Notes: generated by a model not told the origin, from the letters alone. A DNA stretch of 64,000 bases from Epiperipatus broadwayi (GCA_028023455.1 JAQFVV010000043.1:1797483-1861482), one strand, 5' to 3'. Positions 23,880 through 35,261 are shown, counted from the stretch's first letter. Translations and numbers: made by a program.

Positions 23880-26460
23880 TACAACTACAGATCACTTTCA
23901 AGTAAAGGAAGATTGCAAGAATTGGAAGAACTGTCTCATCTTAAGTGGGACATTATTGGACTTTGTGAAGATAGAAGACAATTAATTGATTTAAAAAGTA
24001 GACATGTACTCTACTACAAAAGCACAAATATTGAAAGTACAAGTGGAGTAGGATTAAGTATAAATGAAAAGTGGAAGAACATTGTGGAGATTGATGATCA
24101 TCAAACAAAGTGGCAAGAATTAGTTATTCAACTTAATAGCAGATACCAAATGTAGATAATTCAGATTTATGCCCCAACAAGTTCTAATGGTAAAGTAGTA
24201 GAAGATTTTTATATGGATGGACAAAAGGCTTTTGATCAGACAAATTAATATTTTAAAATTATTATGGGAGACTTTAATGCTAGAATTGGTAAATAAATGA
24301 AAGATGAAAGTGTTTTGTAAATAAATTTGGGTATGGTAATAGAAGTGAAAAGAGGACATAGACTTATGGAGTTTGCAAAAAAAGAAAAAAATTATATTAT
24401 GATTTTTTTTTTTTGAAAAAAAATGTTAAAAGGAACTGGATATGGAAGCATCCAAATGAAAGTACAGCAGAATTGGATTATATTTTGACTAACAGAAAAT
24501 ACATATTTCAAGATTGTAATGTCCTTAATAAATTCAACACAGGAAGTGATCATCAATTACTAAGATGTAAGATATACATTAATGCAAAACCAGAGAAACA
24601 AAAATTATTAAGAAAAACAATATTTACAGTTGAGATATTCCTAATCTTCAGAAATCATTTTCAAATATAGAAAAATAACTTATACTCTTTAAAAAACTGC
24701 ATCAAAGATAGCTGGTAGAAAAAAGCAGCAAATGACCAATAAAATTTCTTCTAAGACTAGAGAATTTATGAAGAAAAGAAGGAATACGAAGATATATAAA
24801 AATGATGCATTAGGAAGGATTGAATATCTCAAATTTTGTGAAATAGTATAAAAAAGAGTTGATAATAATATAAGAAAGCATAATTGTGAACTAGCAAGGA
24901 AAGTTGTAGAACAGAATAAATGTCTCAAGAGTGTACAACAACATTTTGGTATTGTTAGAAAACTTATATCTGCAATAAAAAAAAACAGACGGAACTATTA
25001 CTAAAAAGAGAGATGACTTCATGAAATGAAGAGTTCTATCAAGAATTATACAGCAATAAAAATTTTAAGTATCTCTACATCTATTATATCTTCTGAATTG
25101 CCCAAGATTTTAAATGAAGAAGTGAGACATGCAATTAAATTTACGAAGAGAGGAAAAGCTCAATCGATATATTAAAAGCAGGTGAAGAAATAGAAAATTT
25201 TTTGGTGAAATTATATACCAAATGTCTAAATGATAAAGATGTACCAGATGATTAGAAGAATGAAGTATTAATATTTTTTGTTAAAAAAGAAGATATTAGA
25301 AATTACACCCATATCAGTCTTTTATCAGTTTCATACAAAATTTTTACCAAGATAATTACAACTCATCACCAACAAAAACAACAAGCTGAATTTAAATGTG
25401 GTTTTAGTACAGTAGATCACATTCAAGTATTGAAAGAAGTTATAGAAAGGACCAATGAATATGAGTTCCCGTTATGTTTTGGATTTATAAATTATGAAAA
25501 GGCATTTGACTCTATCTATAAGCATTTCTTTAGTGATTAAAGCATTGGATCATCAAGGTACAGGCCCAGGATATTGTCATATTCTGAAGAATATTTCTAA
25601 AAATGCAACAGCAACAATTGGATTACATAATGATACTAGGAAGGTTAACATAGAGAAGGATGTTAGAGAGGGTGAGTTCATATTTCCAAAACTTTTTACA
25701 GCACTGCTTCAAGAAGTATTTTATGAATTAAAATGGGAAGCTAAAGGAGTAAAAGTAAATGGAGATTTAGATTTTGCAGATAATGTAGTTGTTTTTGGAA
25801 ATAATACTTAACAATTTCATGAAATGTTACTAGAATTATCAGATGAAAGTAAGAAAGTAGGATTAAAGGTAAATGTAAAAAGATTAAAGTAATGTTCAAT
25901 GGATTTTCTCAAAAGATGAAAAGAAAGATTGATTATGATACATTAGAAAAAACTAACTACAACTATCTTGGTCAGATTATTACTACAGATCAAAATGTAA
26001 TGGATGATATAAGAGATAGTGATCATGTGATGAAATTAATCATAGAATTAAACTTGGTTGGAGTGCTTTTATGTGTTTGAAAGGTTTTTAATAAATGTGT
26101 TTTAACAGTTCTTACTTATGAATCAGAGACTTGGACACATAACAGAAGAGCAATACAGAGACTTCAAACCATTCAAAAAAATATGAAGAGATGCATGTTA
26201 GGACTACCAAGAAGAGATCGCAAACGCAATATATAGGTGATAGAACAAATAGGGGTTACTGACATCAGTAAAAGAATTAAAAGATTGGAGTTGGGCTGGA
26301 TTGTAAAAGACTCAGAAAGAGACCACATGTGAGATGGATGGATGAAATAAGGTGCAGGGATGATGTGGAGAAGGGAAGCTAGAGGTCGGTGAAGATGAAC
26401 TGATCTTGGAGAGACCATCCAGCAGTGGAGTGATAATGGTTGATGGTGATGATGACATGA
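23880..26460 (+). pseudogene. Near full-length RTE-type LINE, degenerate
   Basis: An RTE-clade element with apurinic-like endonuclease and reverse transcriptase blocks in order, broken by many stops and frameshifts. Endonuclease: WDIIGLCEDRR at about 23945, IYAPTSSN at about 24165, IMGDFNARIG at about 24262, ELDYILTNRK at about 24470 and GSDHQLLRCKI at about 24543. Reverse transcriptase: HISLLSVSYKIFTKIIT at about 25308, EFKCGFSTVDHIQ at about 25390, INYEKAFDSI at about 25485, GDLDFADNVVVFGNN at about 25760 (FADD has become FADN). C-terminus: NYNYLGQIITTDQN at about 25953, MKRCMLGLPRRD at about 26185. The tail TGATAATGGTTGATGGTGAT ends near 26456. It is the most complete copy of the family that also left fragments at 9405, 13281, 15990 and 22890. 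Dead by stops and by loss of the second catalytic aspartate. Confidence 0.88.
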
Positions 26461-26694
26461 ACGAAAATAATAAAAATATTTCCATAAGATTTAAATTCAA
26501 ACAATTTTAAAATGCGATTAATTTTTGTGCAAATATGATTTGTGATTCTGACAAAATACCAACAAGTGTATTTATTTCTCAATCAAAAATTATTAAACAT
26601 TAATTAATTTCGTTATAATAAACGAATGTCTTTGATATAGCTTTTTTACATATTTCTTTTCTTATTTTAAAGAAAATAGTAAAAGTTTATGTTG

Positions 26695-26885
26695 ATAAGT
26701 AATGTGCTTTCTCCTTAAACAGAGTCACTCAGCAATTATACCCGGAGAAACCTGTTAGCTACTTTATTTTCCATTCACACTCAAAGTTTTCCCATATTCA
26801 GCTCCATCCCATTTCCACAACATAATCTTTGTCAACTCTATGGCCTTTACATCTAAATCCCCCTTATATTTTCCCATACCCAACA
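26695..26885 (-). mobile_element. LINE 3' end, 5'-truncated copy
   Basis: Same 3' end as 16936 and 9966 (CTCCATCCCATTTCCACAAC, then CATAATCTTTGTCAACTC). About 190 bp, truncated before any coding region. Confidence 0.7.
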
Positions 26886-27097
26886 TATGTGATTAACTTA
26901 AGAAGTGCTGCCACCTATGATAAAAACGCGCAGCAATTGTGTTATGATTTTTTTTTTACAGTGCTTTTGAATATTGTATAGAATTGACGAAGATTGTTAA
27001 GTAACAATGAATTAAAAAAAAAAAAAAATTGCAGTAATAAATTTCGTTTTACATTGAAATACATTAATTATTGTAAATACTGTTATTTTAGATATAA

Positions 27098-27535
27098 TTG
27101 CACAGACTTTCAAGCTTCCGATATCCACTCCATCTTATATAACCGATACACATGACCACACACATGAAAAAGATAAGTATATCCAATATACGTATATTAT
27201 CGATGTGACAATAATATTGGCATCAACAAAGGTTTGAACATTCCATCATCAAATTTTCAATAATATGTATGGCTGAAGAGTTGGAGGGTGGGGAAGATTG
27301 AAATCTGTCCATTAAAATTTGAAGATTTGCTATCTTAATATAAACCGAGCACTGATTATATATATGTGTGTGTGAGATGGTGATCCGGACCAACTTATGA
27401 GTGCTGGTTCAGCATGAAATTCATATATTGGAGGTCATTTATCTTTTTCATATATGTGTGATCACGTGTATCCCTTGTATAAGGAGTGAATAGCTGAAAA
27501 AAGCTTGAAGGTTTATCTTCAAATCCCCTCTAATC
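27098..27535. repeat. Family C foldback with a damaged hammerhead core
   Basis: A short inverted left arm (27098-27200, ending CGTATATTATCG) is followed by a plus-strand unit. The core at 27388-27433 reads ACCAA CTTATGA, stem II TGCT/AGCA, GAAAT, ATTGG: G5 is changed to T (CTTATGA), so it is inactive. The right end has the B-box-like AAATCCCCTC terminus. Confidence 0.7.
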
Positions 27536-27664
27536 ATATTAGTTGGCATACTATTAAATTTTGAATTAAGAAATTTTTGTTCTGAAATATTACAAAAAAA
27601 AAAATTAAATGCTTGTAAATACAGTTCCTAAAAATATTAATTAATTTTACTAGTGCTATCATTA

Positions 27665-28002
27665 ATAACACAGAGGCAAAACTCTCCATATACTAGTGCC
27701 ATTCAGTGCAAGCCAGAGTAATCAATGGATGCGGAAAGGTTTGTGCATAAAATCCCTATCTCGTGCCAACTCATTCAATATCCCCAGATTAGTTTTGAGC
27801 TTGAGGCTCCTCACTGATGAAAGCCATAAGCTAGAAACTAATCTGGGGATATTGGATGAGTAGGCACTAGATAGGGATTTTATGCACAAACCTTCCTGCA
27901 TCCATTGATTACTCTGGGCTGCAATGAGTGGCACAACTCTTTGGAGAGTTTTGCCTCGGTGTTAAACAGCTCGTGTAAGCATAAAGAATGGTGATCATGT
28001 GA
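27665..28002. repeat. Family A foldback element, shortened copy
   Basis: Arms start CACAGAGGCAAAACTCTCCA and end GGAGAGTTTTGCCTCGGTG, with the tail GTAAGCATAAAGAATGGTGA to 28002. The plus-strand hammerhead-like core (27808-27849) has CTGATGA, GAAAC, and stem I TCCTCA/TGGGGA, but stem III is weakened (ACTAATC). A flanking TATCATTA occurs on both sides (27657 and 28003), a possible target duplication. Confidence 0.7.
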
Positions 28003-28079
28003 TATCATTATTCTAACTCTAGAAATCACATTAAAATAATAAATGTTGTAATCAAGCTTTGATAAAGCTTTTTCTTTTT

Positions 28080-28470
28080 TTACCAATTGTCGACCTTTAA
28101 TTAATGGATTGAAACAAACATCATTATATCATTCTTATGGCAATCAATATTTTCAAATAACCATAGAATATATTGCTTACTGCGGTATATGTGCTTTATT
28201 TAACTAAAAGCAGCACTGCTGTTATTACAAACTTAAGGAATCATTGGCATCATGGACAATCATCTCCTGTGAAAGTTGTTTTTACGACTTGGTTACATGA
28301 TAGCAACAATGTTGCTTAGACCGATTAACCAATACCGCCAATGCAGCTACAAACACAACAATTCATCACATTAAACGTGCTATAAACTTTATTGATAAGT
28401 TACAAACTCGGTAACCTAATCTGCAGGAACATAATACGAACAATACTATTATTTAAACGGGATTTGAATG
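28080..28470. other. Unassigned sequence
   Basis: Slightly less AT-rich than the surroundings. No coding, tRNA or repeat identity was recognised. Confidence 0.4.
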
Positions 28471-29340
28471 CAGACTTTCAAGCCCTTTTAGTTATCCAAT
28501 CTGTCTTATACAGCTGATACACATGACCACATACATGTGAAAAAGGTAAATGATCTCCAATATACATATTTCGTACTGAATCAACAATCATCAGTTGGTC
28601 CAGATCATTTCCCTCACATATACACAATTAGTGCTCAGTTTATATTCAAGATAGGAAAGCTTCAAACTTTAATGGACAGGCTCCGATCTTCTCCATTCTC
28701 TAACTATTCAGCCATCCATATTATTAAAAATCTGATAATGGTATGTTCAAAGCTCTTAATGTTAATGGTATGTTCAAAGCTCTTAATGTCAATTTTGTTG
28801 TGATACCCATGTTGATTGTAAATCATTCTGACCTGCTCAGTTTATATTCAAGATAGGAAAGCTTCAAACTTTAATGGACAGGCTCCGATCTTCTCCATTC
28901 TCTAACTATTCAGCCATCCATATTATTAAAAATCTGATAATGGTATGTTCAAAGCTCTTAATGTTAATGGTATGTTCAAAGCTCTTAATGTCAATTTTGT
29001 TGTGATACCCATGTTGATTGTAAATCATTCTGACCCCTCAGATGCAGGATCTTGTGTCCATTTAAATGCACAGAAGAGGGATAGCCAGAATACAGGCTGA
29101 ATTAAAGTTTGAAGAATTGCTATCATAATATAAACCAAGCACTAATTGTACATATGTGTGGAAGATGATGATCTGGACCAACTGACGAAGGCTGGTTCAG
29201 CACAAAATGTGTACATTGGAGATCATTTATCTTTTCTGCATGTATGTAGTTGTGTGTATTGGTTGTATAAGATGGAATGGATGACTAAAGGGAGCTTGAA
29301 AGCCTGTATTCAAATCCCCACTAACTACATCTAGCTTAAA
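28470..29340. repeat. Family C palindrome with hammerhead cores and an internal exact duplication
   Basis: The left minus-strand part includes a core at 28553-28610 with CTGATGA, GAAAT and a wobble-rich stem II, plus an outer stem I GATCAT/ATGATC. The plus-strand part ends with a core at 29170-29225 (CTGACGA but AAAA in place of GAAA). Between them about 204 bp (28633-28836) is repeated essentially identically at 28838-29035. The right end shows TTCAAATCCCC, the family terminus. Confidence 0.75.
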
Positions 29341-29539
29341 AGTATATATAATTGGTTGTATTTAAATATCATTATTTACAAATCGATAGATCAATTTCTG
29401 AAAAACAACTAAACAGAGTTGAACATATGTTGCTAATTTTCTGTTTCCAGTTTAATAATAAATTTGTGTGCTGATGAATGGTGGTATTTTAGTATTTATT
29501 TTTAATAAAGATTTGTAAGTTTAATAAACTATATCAACA

Positions 29540-29625
29540 ATTGAAGGGCGTTATGCTCTAATGATCGGGATATATGCTTGCCATGCAAATGACCTGTGCT
29601 CAAATCAGTCCATGGCAAACAGATT
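29540..29625 (+). repeat. tRNA-like SINE head fragment
   Basis: GGGCGTTATGCTCTAATGAT, then CTTGCCATGCAAATGACC and GTGCTCAAATCAGTCC, resemble D, anticodon and T arms of a tRNA-derived SINE. The structure is imperfect and no polyA tail follows directly. Confidence 0.4.
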
Positions 29626-29897
29626 GACAATTTTTCTTTTAGACATCCAGTTTGTATTCAACTCATCTGGATAGCCAAATTCTATAAATTGGCAAATGAA
29701 TATGTAGCTAAATTTGAATGAGAGAGTACAACATGGATAAAAAATTGTTAAAACTCTTCAAATGCCAGTGATTGGTAGCTCGGCAAGTCACTGTTGTTTT
29801 TAAGGACCAATGGGTTAACACAGATAAAATAAGTAAAATTAGCAAAATATATATTCATTTTTTAATTATAGTTGAAGGAAATAAATTAATAGTCAAA

Positions 29898-30375
29898 ATA
29901 AGAGTCATAGATCACATGACCCTATTCTCAAATAAGAGTCATAGATCACATGACCCTATTCTCTTAAGCTTGTAAGTTATAAACAATGAGGACTGCCAAT
30001 TCCTTAATAAGCTTTGTGATAAATGCTTAGCCAGAGCCAGCACTTAAAATATCTCTGTCAGGAACCCCTCCCTAAACCCCTGACCATGGTTTCATGCTTT
30101 GAAGACATGTAGGTGTCTAAAAATTTCAGATTTTCCACTCAATAGATAACTTTTAGTTAAATGCTAGCTTTGAGTTGGTATTTTTAGATCTAGTGTCTGA
30201 ACCTACACTGACACCTCTCTGAAGAGTGCCAAAGCACGAAACCATGGTCAAGGGTTTGGGGAGGAATTCCCGACAGCGATATTTTAAATGCTTTCTCTGA
30301 CTAAGCATTTAAAACAAAGCTTGTTGAAAAACTGGCAATCCTCATTGTCTACTTCTAATAATTTTAATAAGCTTG
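29898..30375. repeat. Family B repeat, inverted dimer, with hammerhead core
   Basis: A 38-bp direct duplication (AAATAAGAGTCATAGATCAC and on) begins the element. The two halves are inverted around about 30165. The plus-strand core at 30212-30256 has CTGAAGA, perfect stem II GTGC-CAAA-GCAC, GAAAC, palindromic stem III (ACCATGGT) and cleavage triplet GTC. Stem I is partly paired. The left-half equivalent near 30090 lacks CTGA by deletion. Confidence 0.7.
30212..30256 (+). ncRNA. Hammerhead-like core in family B
   Basis: CTGAAGA (30219-30225), perfect GTGC/GCAC stem II with CAAA loop, GAAA (30238-30241), palindromic ACCATGGT stem III, GTC ending at 30249. Stem I has a C-A mismatch at its second pair and a G-U at the third, then three good pairs. 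Confidence 0.55.
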
Positions 30376-31139
30376 TAAATAAATTATACTTATTAAACAT
30401 AATGCCAGTAATATAAACCCATTCATATAACAACTAACTCACCAAATGATACTATGTAAACCTATTATTAAGTGCTGAAAATAATTGTGATGTCATGCTT
30501 TAAAGTTATTACTGGTGGGTGAGAGCATGGAGATTTAATACTTTTGCAAACAGTGCATGACTGGAGGTTGCTTTCCTTCTTCACGACTACAAATAATGCT
30601 ATGATTTTTCACAAGAAATTCGGCATTATTAGCAAATTTTGTTTAAATGATACTTTGGGCATCTGATGTAACAATTATCATAATAATGATTTCAGAATTG
30701 GGTGTTTGGTGAATAAATTTCTAGTTGTATCATTTTGATGTTGTTTTCCTAATAATAAGGTAATGAAAGCAGAAACATTAACATATATATTGCCCACGAT
30801 TTTTATATAAGTGAAAAGGCAATAGGTCTATCTGGTAAAGCTTTGTTTATATGTCCTAGTATAATCATGGTCTTAAAAAGTTAACTTTTTATCACTTAAC
30901 ACATATTCACACTGATAAATACTTCTATAAATATTTTGGTACAGTATCCTCTCCTTAATATTTAATTCTTGCTCTCAGCAGAAATCAGATTGCTTTACAT
31001 ATAATATTCCATATTTTATATTTCAGATAATTATTTTATGGTACACATAAATTATAATTCAATATATCATATAAATAATACATTCAACATACATATATTA
31101 AAAGATAGGTCAATCTGTAGAGGGAGATATAGATATAAA
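30376..31139. other. AT-rich DNA, no feature recognised
   Basis: No coding, tRNA or repeat identity was recognised. Confidence 0.4.
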
Positions 31140-32520
31140 AATATAAATATAGGGGATTTAAACTCAGATTTTCAAGAACCCTTCAACTACCCACCCTATC
31201 TCATACGACTGATACACATGACCATACACATGTAGAAAAGATAAATAATCATCAATATATATATATATATATATATAAGCCAGCACTCACCAGTTGGTCC
31301 AGATCATTATCTCCCACACACATATAATCAGTGCTCAGTTTATATTAAGATAGCAAATCTTCATACTTTAATGGACATGCTTAAAATCTGATGATGGAAA
31401 GCCCAAACCCATGCTGATGCCAATATTAATGCCATGCGCATGTTGACCTCAAGTTATTTTCCTCATGCATAGAACCTTATCCATTTAAATACACAGAAGA
31501 GGGATGGGCAGGATGCAGGCTTAAGGTGTAAATATAAGGGATTTGAACTCAGACTTTCAAGCACCATACACATGTAGAAAAGATAAATAATCACCAATAT
31601 ATATATATATATATAAGCCAGCACTCATCAGTTGGTCCAGATTATTATCTCCCACACACATATAATCAGTGCTCAGTTTATATTAAGATAGCAAATCTTC
31701 ATACTTTAATGGACATGCTTGAATCTACTCCAACCATCCACACCATTGAAAATCTGATGATGGAAAGCCCAAATCCCATGCTGATGCCAATATTAATGCC
31801 ATGCCCATGTTGATCTCAAGTTATTTTCCTCATGCATAGGACCTTATTCATTTAAATACCCAGAAGAGGGATGGGCAGGATGCAGGCTTAATGTGTAAAT
31901 ATAAGGGATTTGAACTCAGACTTTCAAGCACCCTTCAACTATCCTCATTGTCTCATATCGCTGATACACACATGTAAAAAAGATAAACGGTGACTAATAT
32001 ATGTATTTCATGCTAAACTAGCACTCATCAGTTGAACCAGATTATCATCTACCAAACATATATATATATAATCTGTGCTCAGTTAATATTAAGATAGAAA
32101 ATCTTCATACTTTAATGGGCAGGCTTCAATCTACTCCAACCTCCAACTCTTCAGCCATCAATACCATTGAAAATCTGATGATGGAAAGCCCAAATCCCAT
32201 CTGATGCCAATATTATTGTCACACCCATGTTGACCTCAAGTCATTCTGATCCCTCATGTATAGGACCATATCTATGTAAATACATAGAAGAGGGATGGGC
32301 AGGATGCAGTCTTAATGTGTAAATATTTGAAATACAGGCATACTTCATATACCTAGAGCTTAATTGTAAATATAGAGGATTTGAACTCAGACTTTCAAGC
32401 ACCCTTTATTATACACATGACCACACACATATAGAAAAGATAAATAATCACCAATATGCATATTTCATGCTAAACCAGCACTCATTAGTTCATCCAGATT
32501 ATCATCTCCCACACATATAT
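31140..32520 (-). repeat. Family C tandem array of four hammerhead-bearing units
   Basis: Four minus-strand units lie head to tail. Their shared terminus (GGATTTGAACTCAGACTTTC type) appears at about 31144, 31540, 31905 and 32378. Hammerhead sites are at 31247-31306, 31588-31645, 31992-32046 and 32446-32500. The third keeps the full core (CTGATGA, TGCT/AGCA stem II, GAAAT, ATA) but with a weak stem I. In the first two an (AT)n expansion has replaced GAAA and stem III, and the fourth has CTAATGA. Unit lengths vary by internal deletion. Confidence 0.8.
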
Positions 32521-33063
32521 ATATAATCAGTACATATGTTTGGGAGATGATAATCTGGACCAACTGATGAGTACTGGTTTAGCATGAAATATGAAAATTG
32601 GTGATTATTTATCTTTTCTACACGTTTGTTGTTATGTGTATCAGTGGTATGACAGGAAGATAGTTGAAGGGTGCTTGAAAGTCTTAATTCAAATCCCCTA
32701 TATTTACAATTAAGCTCCAGGTATATGAAGAATGCCTGTATTTCAAATATTTACACATTAAGCCTGCACCGTGCCCATCTCTTTTTTCAAATGGATAAGG
32801 TCCTATACCTGAGGGGTCAATGACTTGAGGTCAACATGGTCATGGCAATAATATTGGCATCAGCATGGGATTTGGGCTTTCCATCATCAGATTTTCAATA
32901 GTATGGATGGCTGTAGAGTTGGAAATTGCAGTAGACTGAAGCCTGTCCATTAAAGTATGAAGATTTGCTATCTTAACATTAACTGAACACTGATTATATG
33001 TGTGTGGCAGATGATAATCTGGACCAACTGATGAATGCTGGTTTAGCATGAAATACATATATT

Positions 33064-33522
33064 CAAAACAAAGCAAAACTCTCCATATAGTAGTGCCATC
33101 TTGTGCTAACAAGAGCAATCAATGGATGCCAGAAGGCTTGTGCATAAAATCCCTATCTAGTGCCTACTCATCCAATATCCCCAGACTAGTTTCTGGCTTG
33201 TGGCCTTCATCAGTGAGGAGCCTTGGATCTGAGAGCACTACACCTAGATCTTAGGATCTAATGCAACCCTCCAGCACCCACTTTTAAGATCTAGGTGCAG
33301 TGCTCTCAGATCCAAGGCTCCTCACGGATGAAGGCCACAAGCCAGAAACTAGTCTGGGGATATTGGATAAGTAGGCACTAGATAGGGATTTTATGCACAA
33401 GCCTTCTGGCATCCATTGATTGCTCTTGTTAGCACACAGATGGCACTACTATATGGAGAGTTTTGCTTTGTTTTGAATTGTTTAATAACAATTATGTGCT
33501 AGTATGAGATAGTGATCATGTG
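33064..33522. mobile_element. Family A foldback element, complete, with 16-bp target duplication
   Basis: The insertion is flanked by perfect direct repeats ATGAAATACATATATT (33048-33063 and 33523-33538), which are part of the family C hammerhead. The element starts CAAAACAAAGCAAAACTCTC, consists of two inverted arms meeting near 33283, and ends with a non-palindromic tail of about 50 bp (CAATTATGTGCTAGTATGAG, then ATAGTGATCATGTG). The minus-strand core 33178-33219 has CTGATGA, GGC/GCC stem II, GAAAC, ACTAGT and GTC with stem I TCCTCA/TGGGGA. The plus core (33321-33363) is mutated to CGGATGA. The long duplication implies target-primed insertion, not cut-and-paste. Confidence 0.85.
33178..33219 (-). 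ncRNA. Hammerhead-like core in family A, complete copy
   Basis: CTGATGA, GGC/GCC stem II after an A-A mismatch, GAAAC, ACTAGT, GTC, stem I TCCTCA/TGGGGA. It is the best-preserved family A core in the window. Confidence 0.5.
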
Positions 33523-33711
33523 ATGAAATACATATATTGGTAATTATTTATCTTTTCTACATGTATGTGGTCATGTGTATCAATGGTATAAGATAGTGTG
33601 GATAGTTGAAGGGTGCTTGAAAATCTGAGTTCAAATCCCCTATATTTACAATTAAGCTCAAGGTATATGAAGAATGTCTGTATTTCAAATATTTATAAAA
33701 ATATAGAATAT

Positions 33712-34685
33712 TTAAATTCTATTATCATTTCACAACGGTCCTGGTTATATGTTGGTGGGCATTTGTAATGAAATGAAATAGAAGTTTAAAGAAAAACAAA
33801 TAGCAAATCATTATCAAAAGCAAATATAAAAAATAAGCATAGCATCAATAGAAATCTGAAACTAATCATCATCAAACCAAATACCCAATCACAACGCATA
33901 ATGTAATAAAAAAATAAGTATCAATATTTCTTCCTGCATGCATATACCTATGTAATAATAATTATGTAGAAGGAAATTAACTTTCAAACCTGCTTCGTTT
34001 TTAGTATATAAATCTACGTGCACTCACCTGTCAGTAAAAGTTTTAAATCACAAGTAGAGATTATTCTTATATAATCCAATCCTTACTAACCACATTTAAC
34101 TCAGGGCTTGATCCTATTCTACAACTGACATTTTAATTGACAACTGAATTGTACAGATTTTGTTAATATACCACAGTGGCGAGAAAGTTTATCTTGTGTT
34201 TTTAAAACTCTTACTGACAGATGAGTGTGCATAATTTGTATATTAAAATAAACAATGGAAGTTTGACGGTTGATTTCCTTCTATGTAATTACATATATAT
34301 CCAGCACTAAATTATTAATCTATGTACTAAATATATATCAATGCTCAGGGCCATCTGGTATTATAAATATAGTCCATAAATGGTGGTGTGGACATTACAG
34401 CTATGCTCTATCCCTCAAAGTAATCTGAATAATTCTAAAGAGAATTGTATAAATTTCCACTTCTCATACCCTAAATTTTGGTATGTTCAAATGTAATTTT
34501 AGATAGTAAGAAGTCTGTTGACTATATACGAACAAGAATGCTTAATCTATTATTTAAATATATTCACTATGATAAATGAAATACGTTTATTAATATATGG
34601 TTATTAATAAAAAAAAACTTGAAATTCTGATATATTTCATTATGATTCTGATTTGCATATGAATATTATTTTTTGTTGACTTTAT
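33712..34685. other. AT-rich DNA, no feature recognised
   Basis: No coding, tRNA or repeat identity was recognised. Confidence 0.4.
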
Positions 34686-34689
34686 ACCT

Positions 34690-34790
34690 TCTTTTTTTTT
34701 TCATAGGTCAAAGCGTGGGCCGGGAAACGAACTCAGGACAACTGCTTGTAAGGTGGCTGTGCTAACCACTCGGCCACCAACGTTTGACAA
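34690..34790 (-). mobile_element. Short tRNA-derived SINE, poly-A tail
   Basis: Minus strand: GGTGGCCGAGTGGTTAGCAC, anticodon-arm region CACCTTACAAGCAG, T-arm GAGTTCGTTTCCCGGCC, linker TTTGACCTATG and an A-run. Same family as 22190, 38770 and 39026. Confidence 0.75.
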
Positions 34791-34799
34791 GTTAATTCT

Positions 34800-34915
34800 A
34801 TAAAACAAATATATACATCTGCCTTTCCTTAATCACTTTTACAATACTATATTTATACGAATTGATAAAATACTTGACAGCCGAGCGCTTTCGAGACGTT
34901 TAGCCTAAAGAAACA
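34800..34915 (-). repeat. SINE-like 3' fragment
   Basis: The minus strand contains CGTCTCGAAAGCGCTCGGC, similar in type to the CCGAAAGCGCTTGGC core of the inverted dimer at 47002-47418. No head or boundary was recognised. Confidence 0.35.
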
Positions 34916-35261
34916 AATAATGCAGAGTAGAATATAAATGGCAATATGCAAATTATATTTAAATTATTTAATTAGCCCAACATTTGGAAATATCAAAGCA
35001 AGTGTCATGTCTATTAATGGAGTTATTGTTGCTAGTAATAAAGTCGTTCTTCTCAATGCATACTATCCTAGGGTTCAGTCGAGATTAATCAATCAAAAAA
35101 TAAAATACAGTAATGTAAAAGTGAAAGGAAGATTTATTATATATTATTTTAGATATTAATTACTAAATTAAAATGATAACTATATATATATATAACATTC
35201 CAATCATATTTTAACACTGTCATTATAATGATTAATGTTAAAGAAATACTAAATCAGAAGT

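Larger units (their letters stand above)
32521..33711 (+). repeat. Family C unit, inverted relative to the array, interrupted by family A
   Basis: The plus-strand unit has hammerhead sites at 32551-32608 (core CTGATGA and GAAAT kept, cleavage position changed to AAA) and 33011-33063. The second has CTGATGA, a perfect stem II (ATGCT/AGCAT) and GAAAT, but is cut within stem I by the family A insertion 33064-33522. The remainder continues at 33539-33711 to the B-box-like terminus. Confidence 0.78.

Noticed and set aside
27722-28086. Several short frames recurring at 27722, 33048, 36320 and 28537
   Set aside because: They recur because they are translations of family A or C repeats; their similarity is repeat homology, not protein conservation.
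31140-32520. CRISPR-like repeat array
   Set aside because: The units are hundreds of bases long, diverged and eukaryotic in context; there are no short identical repeats with unique spacers.
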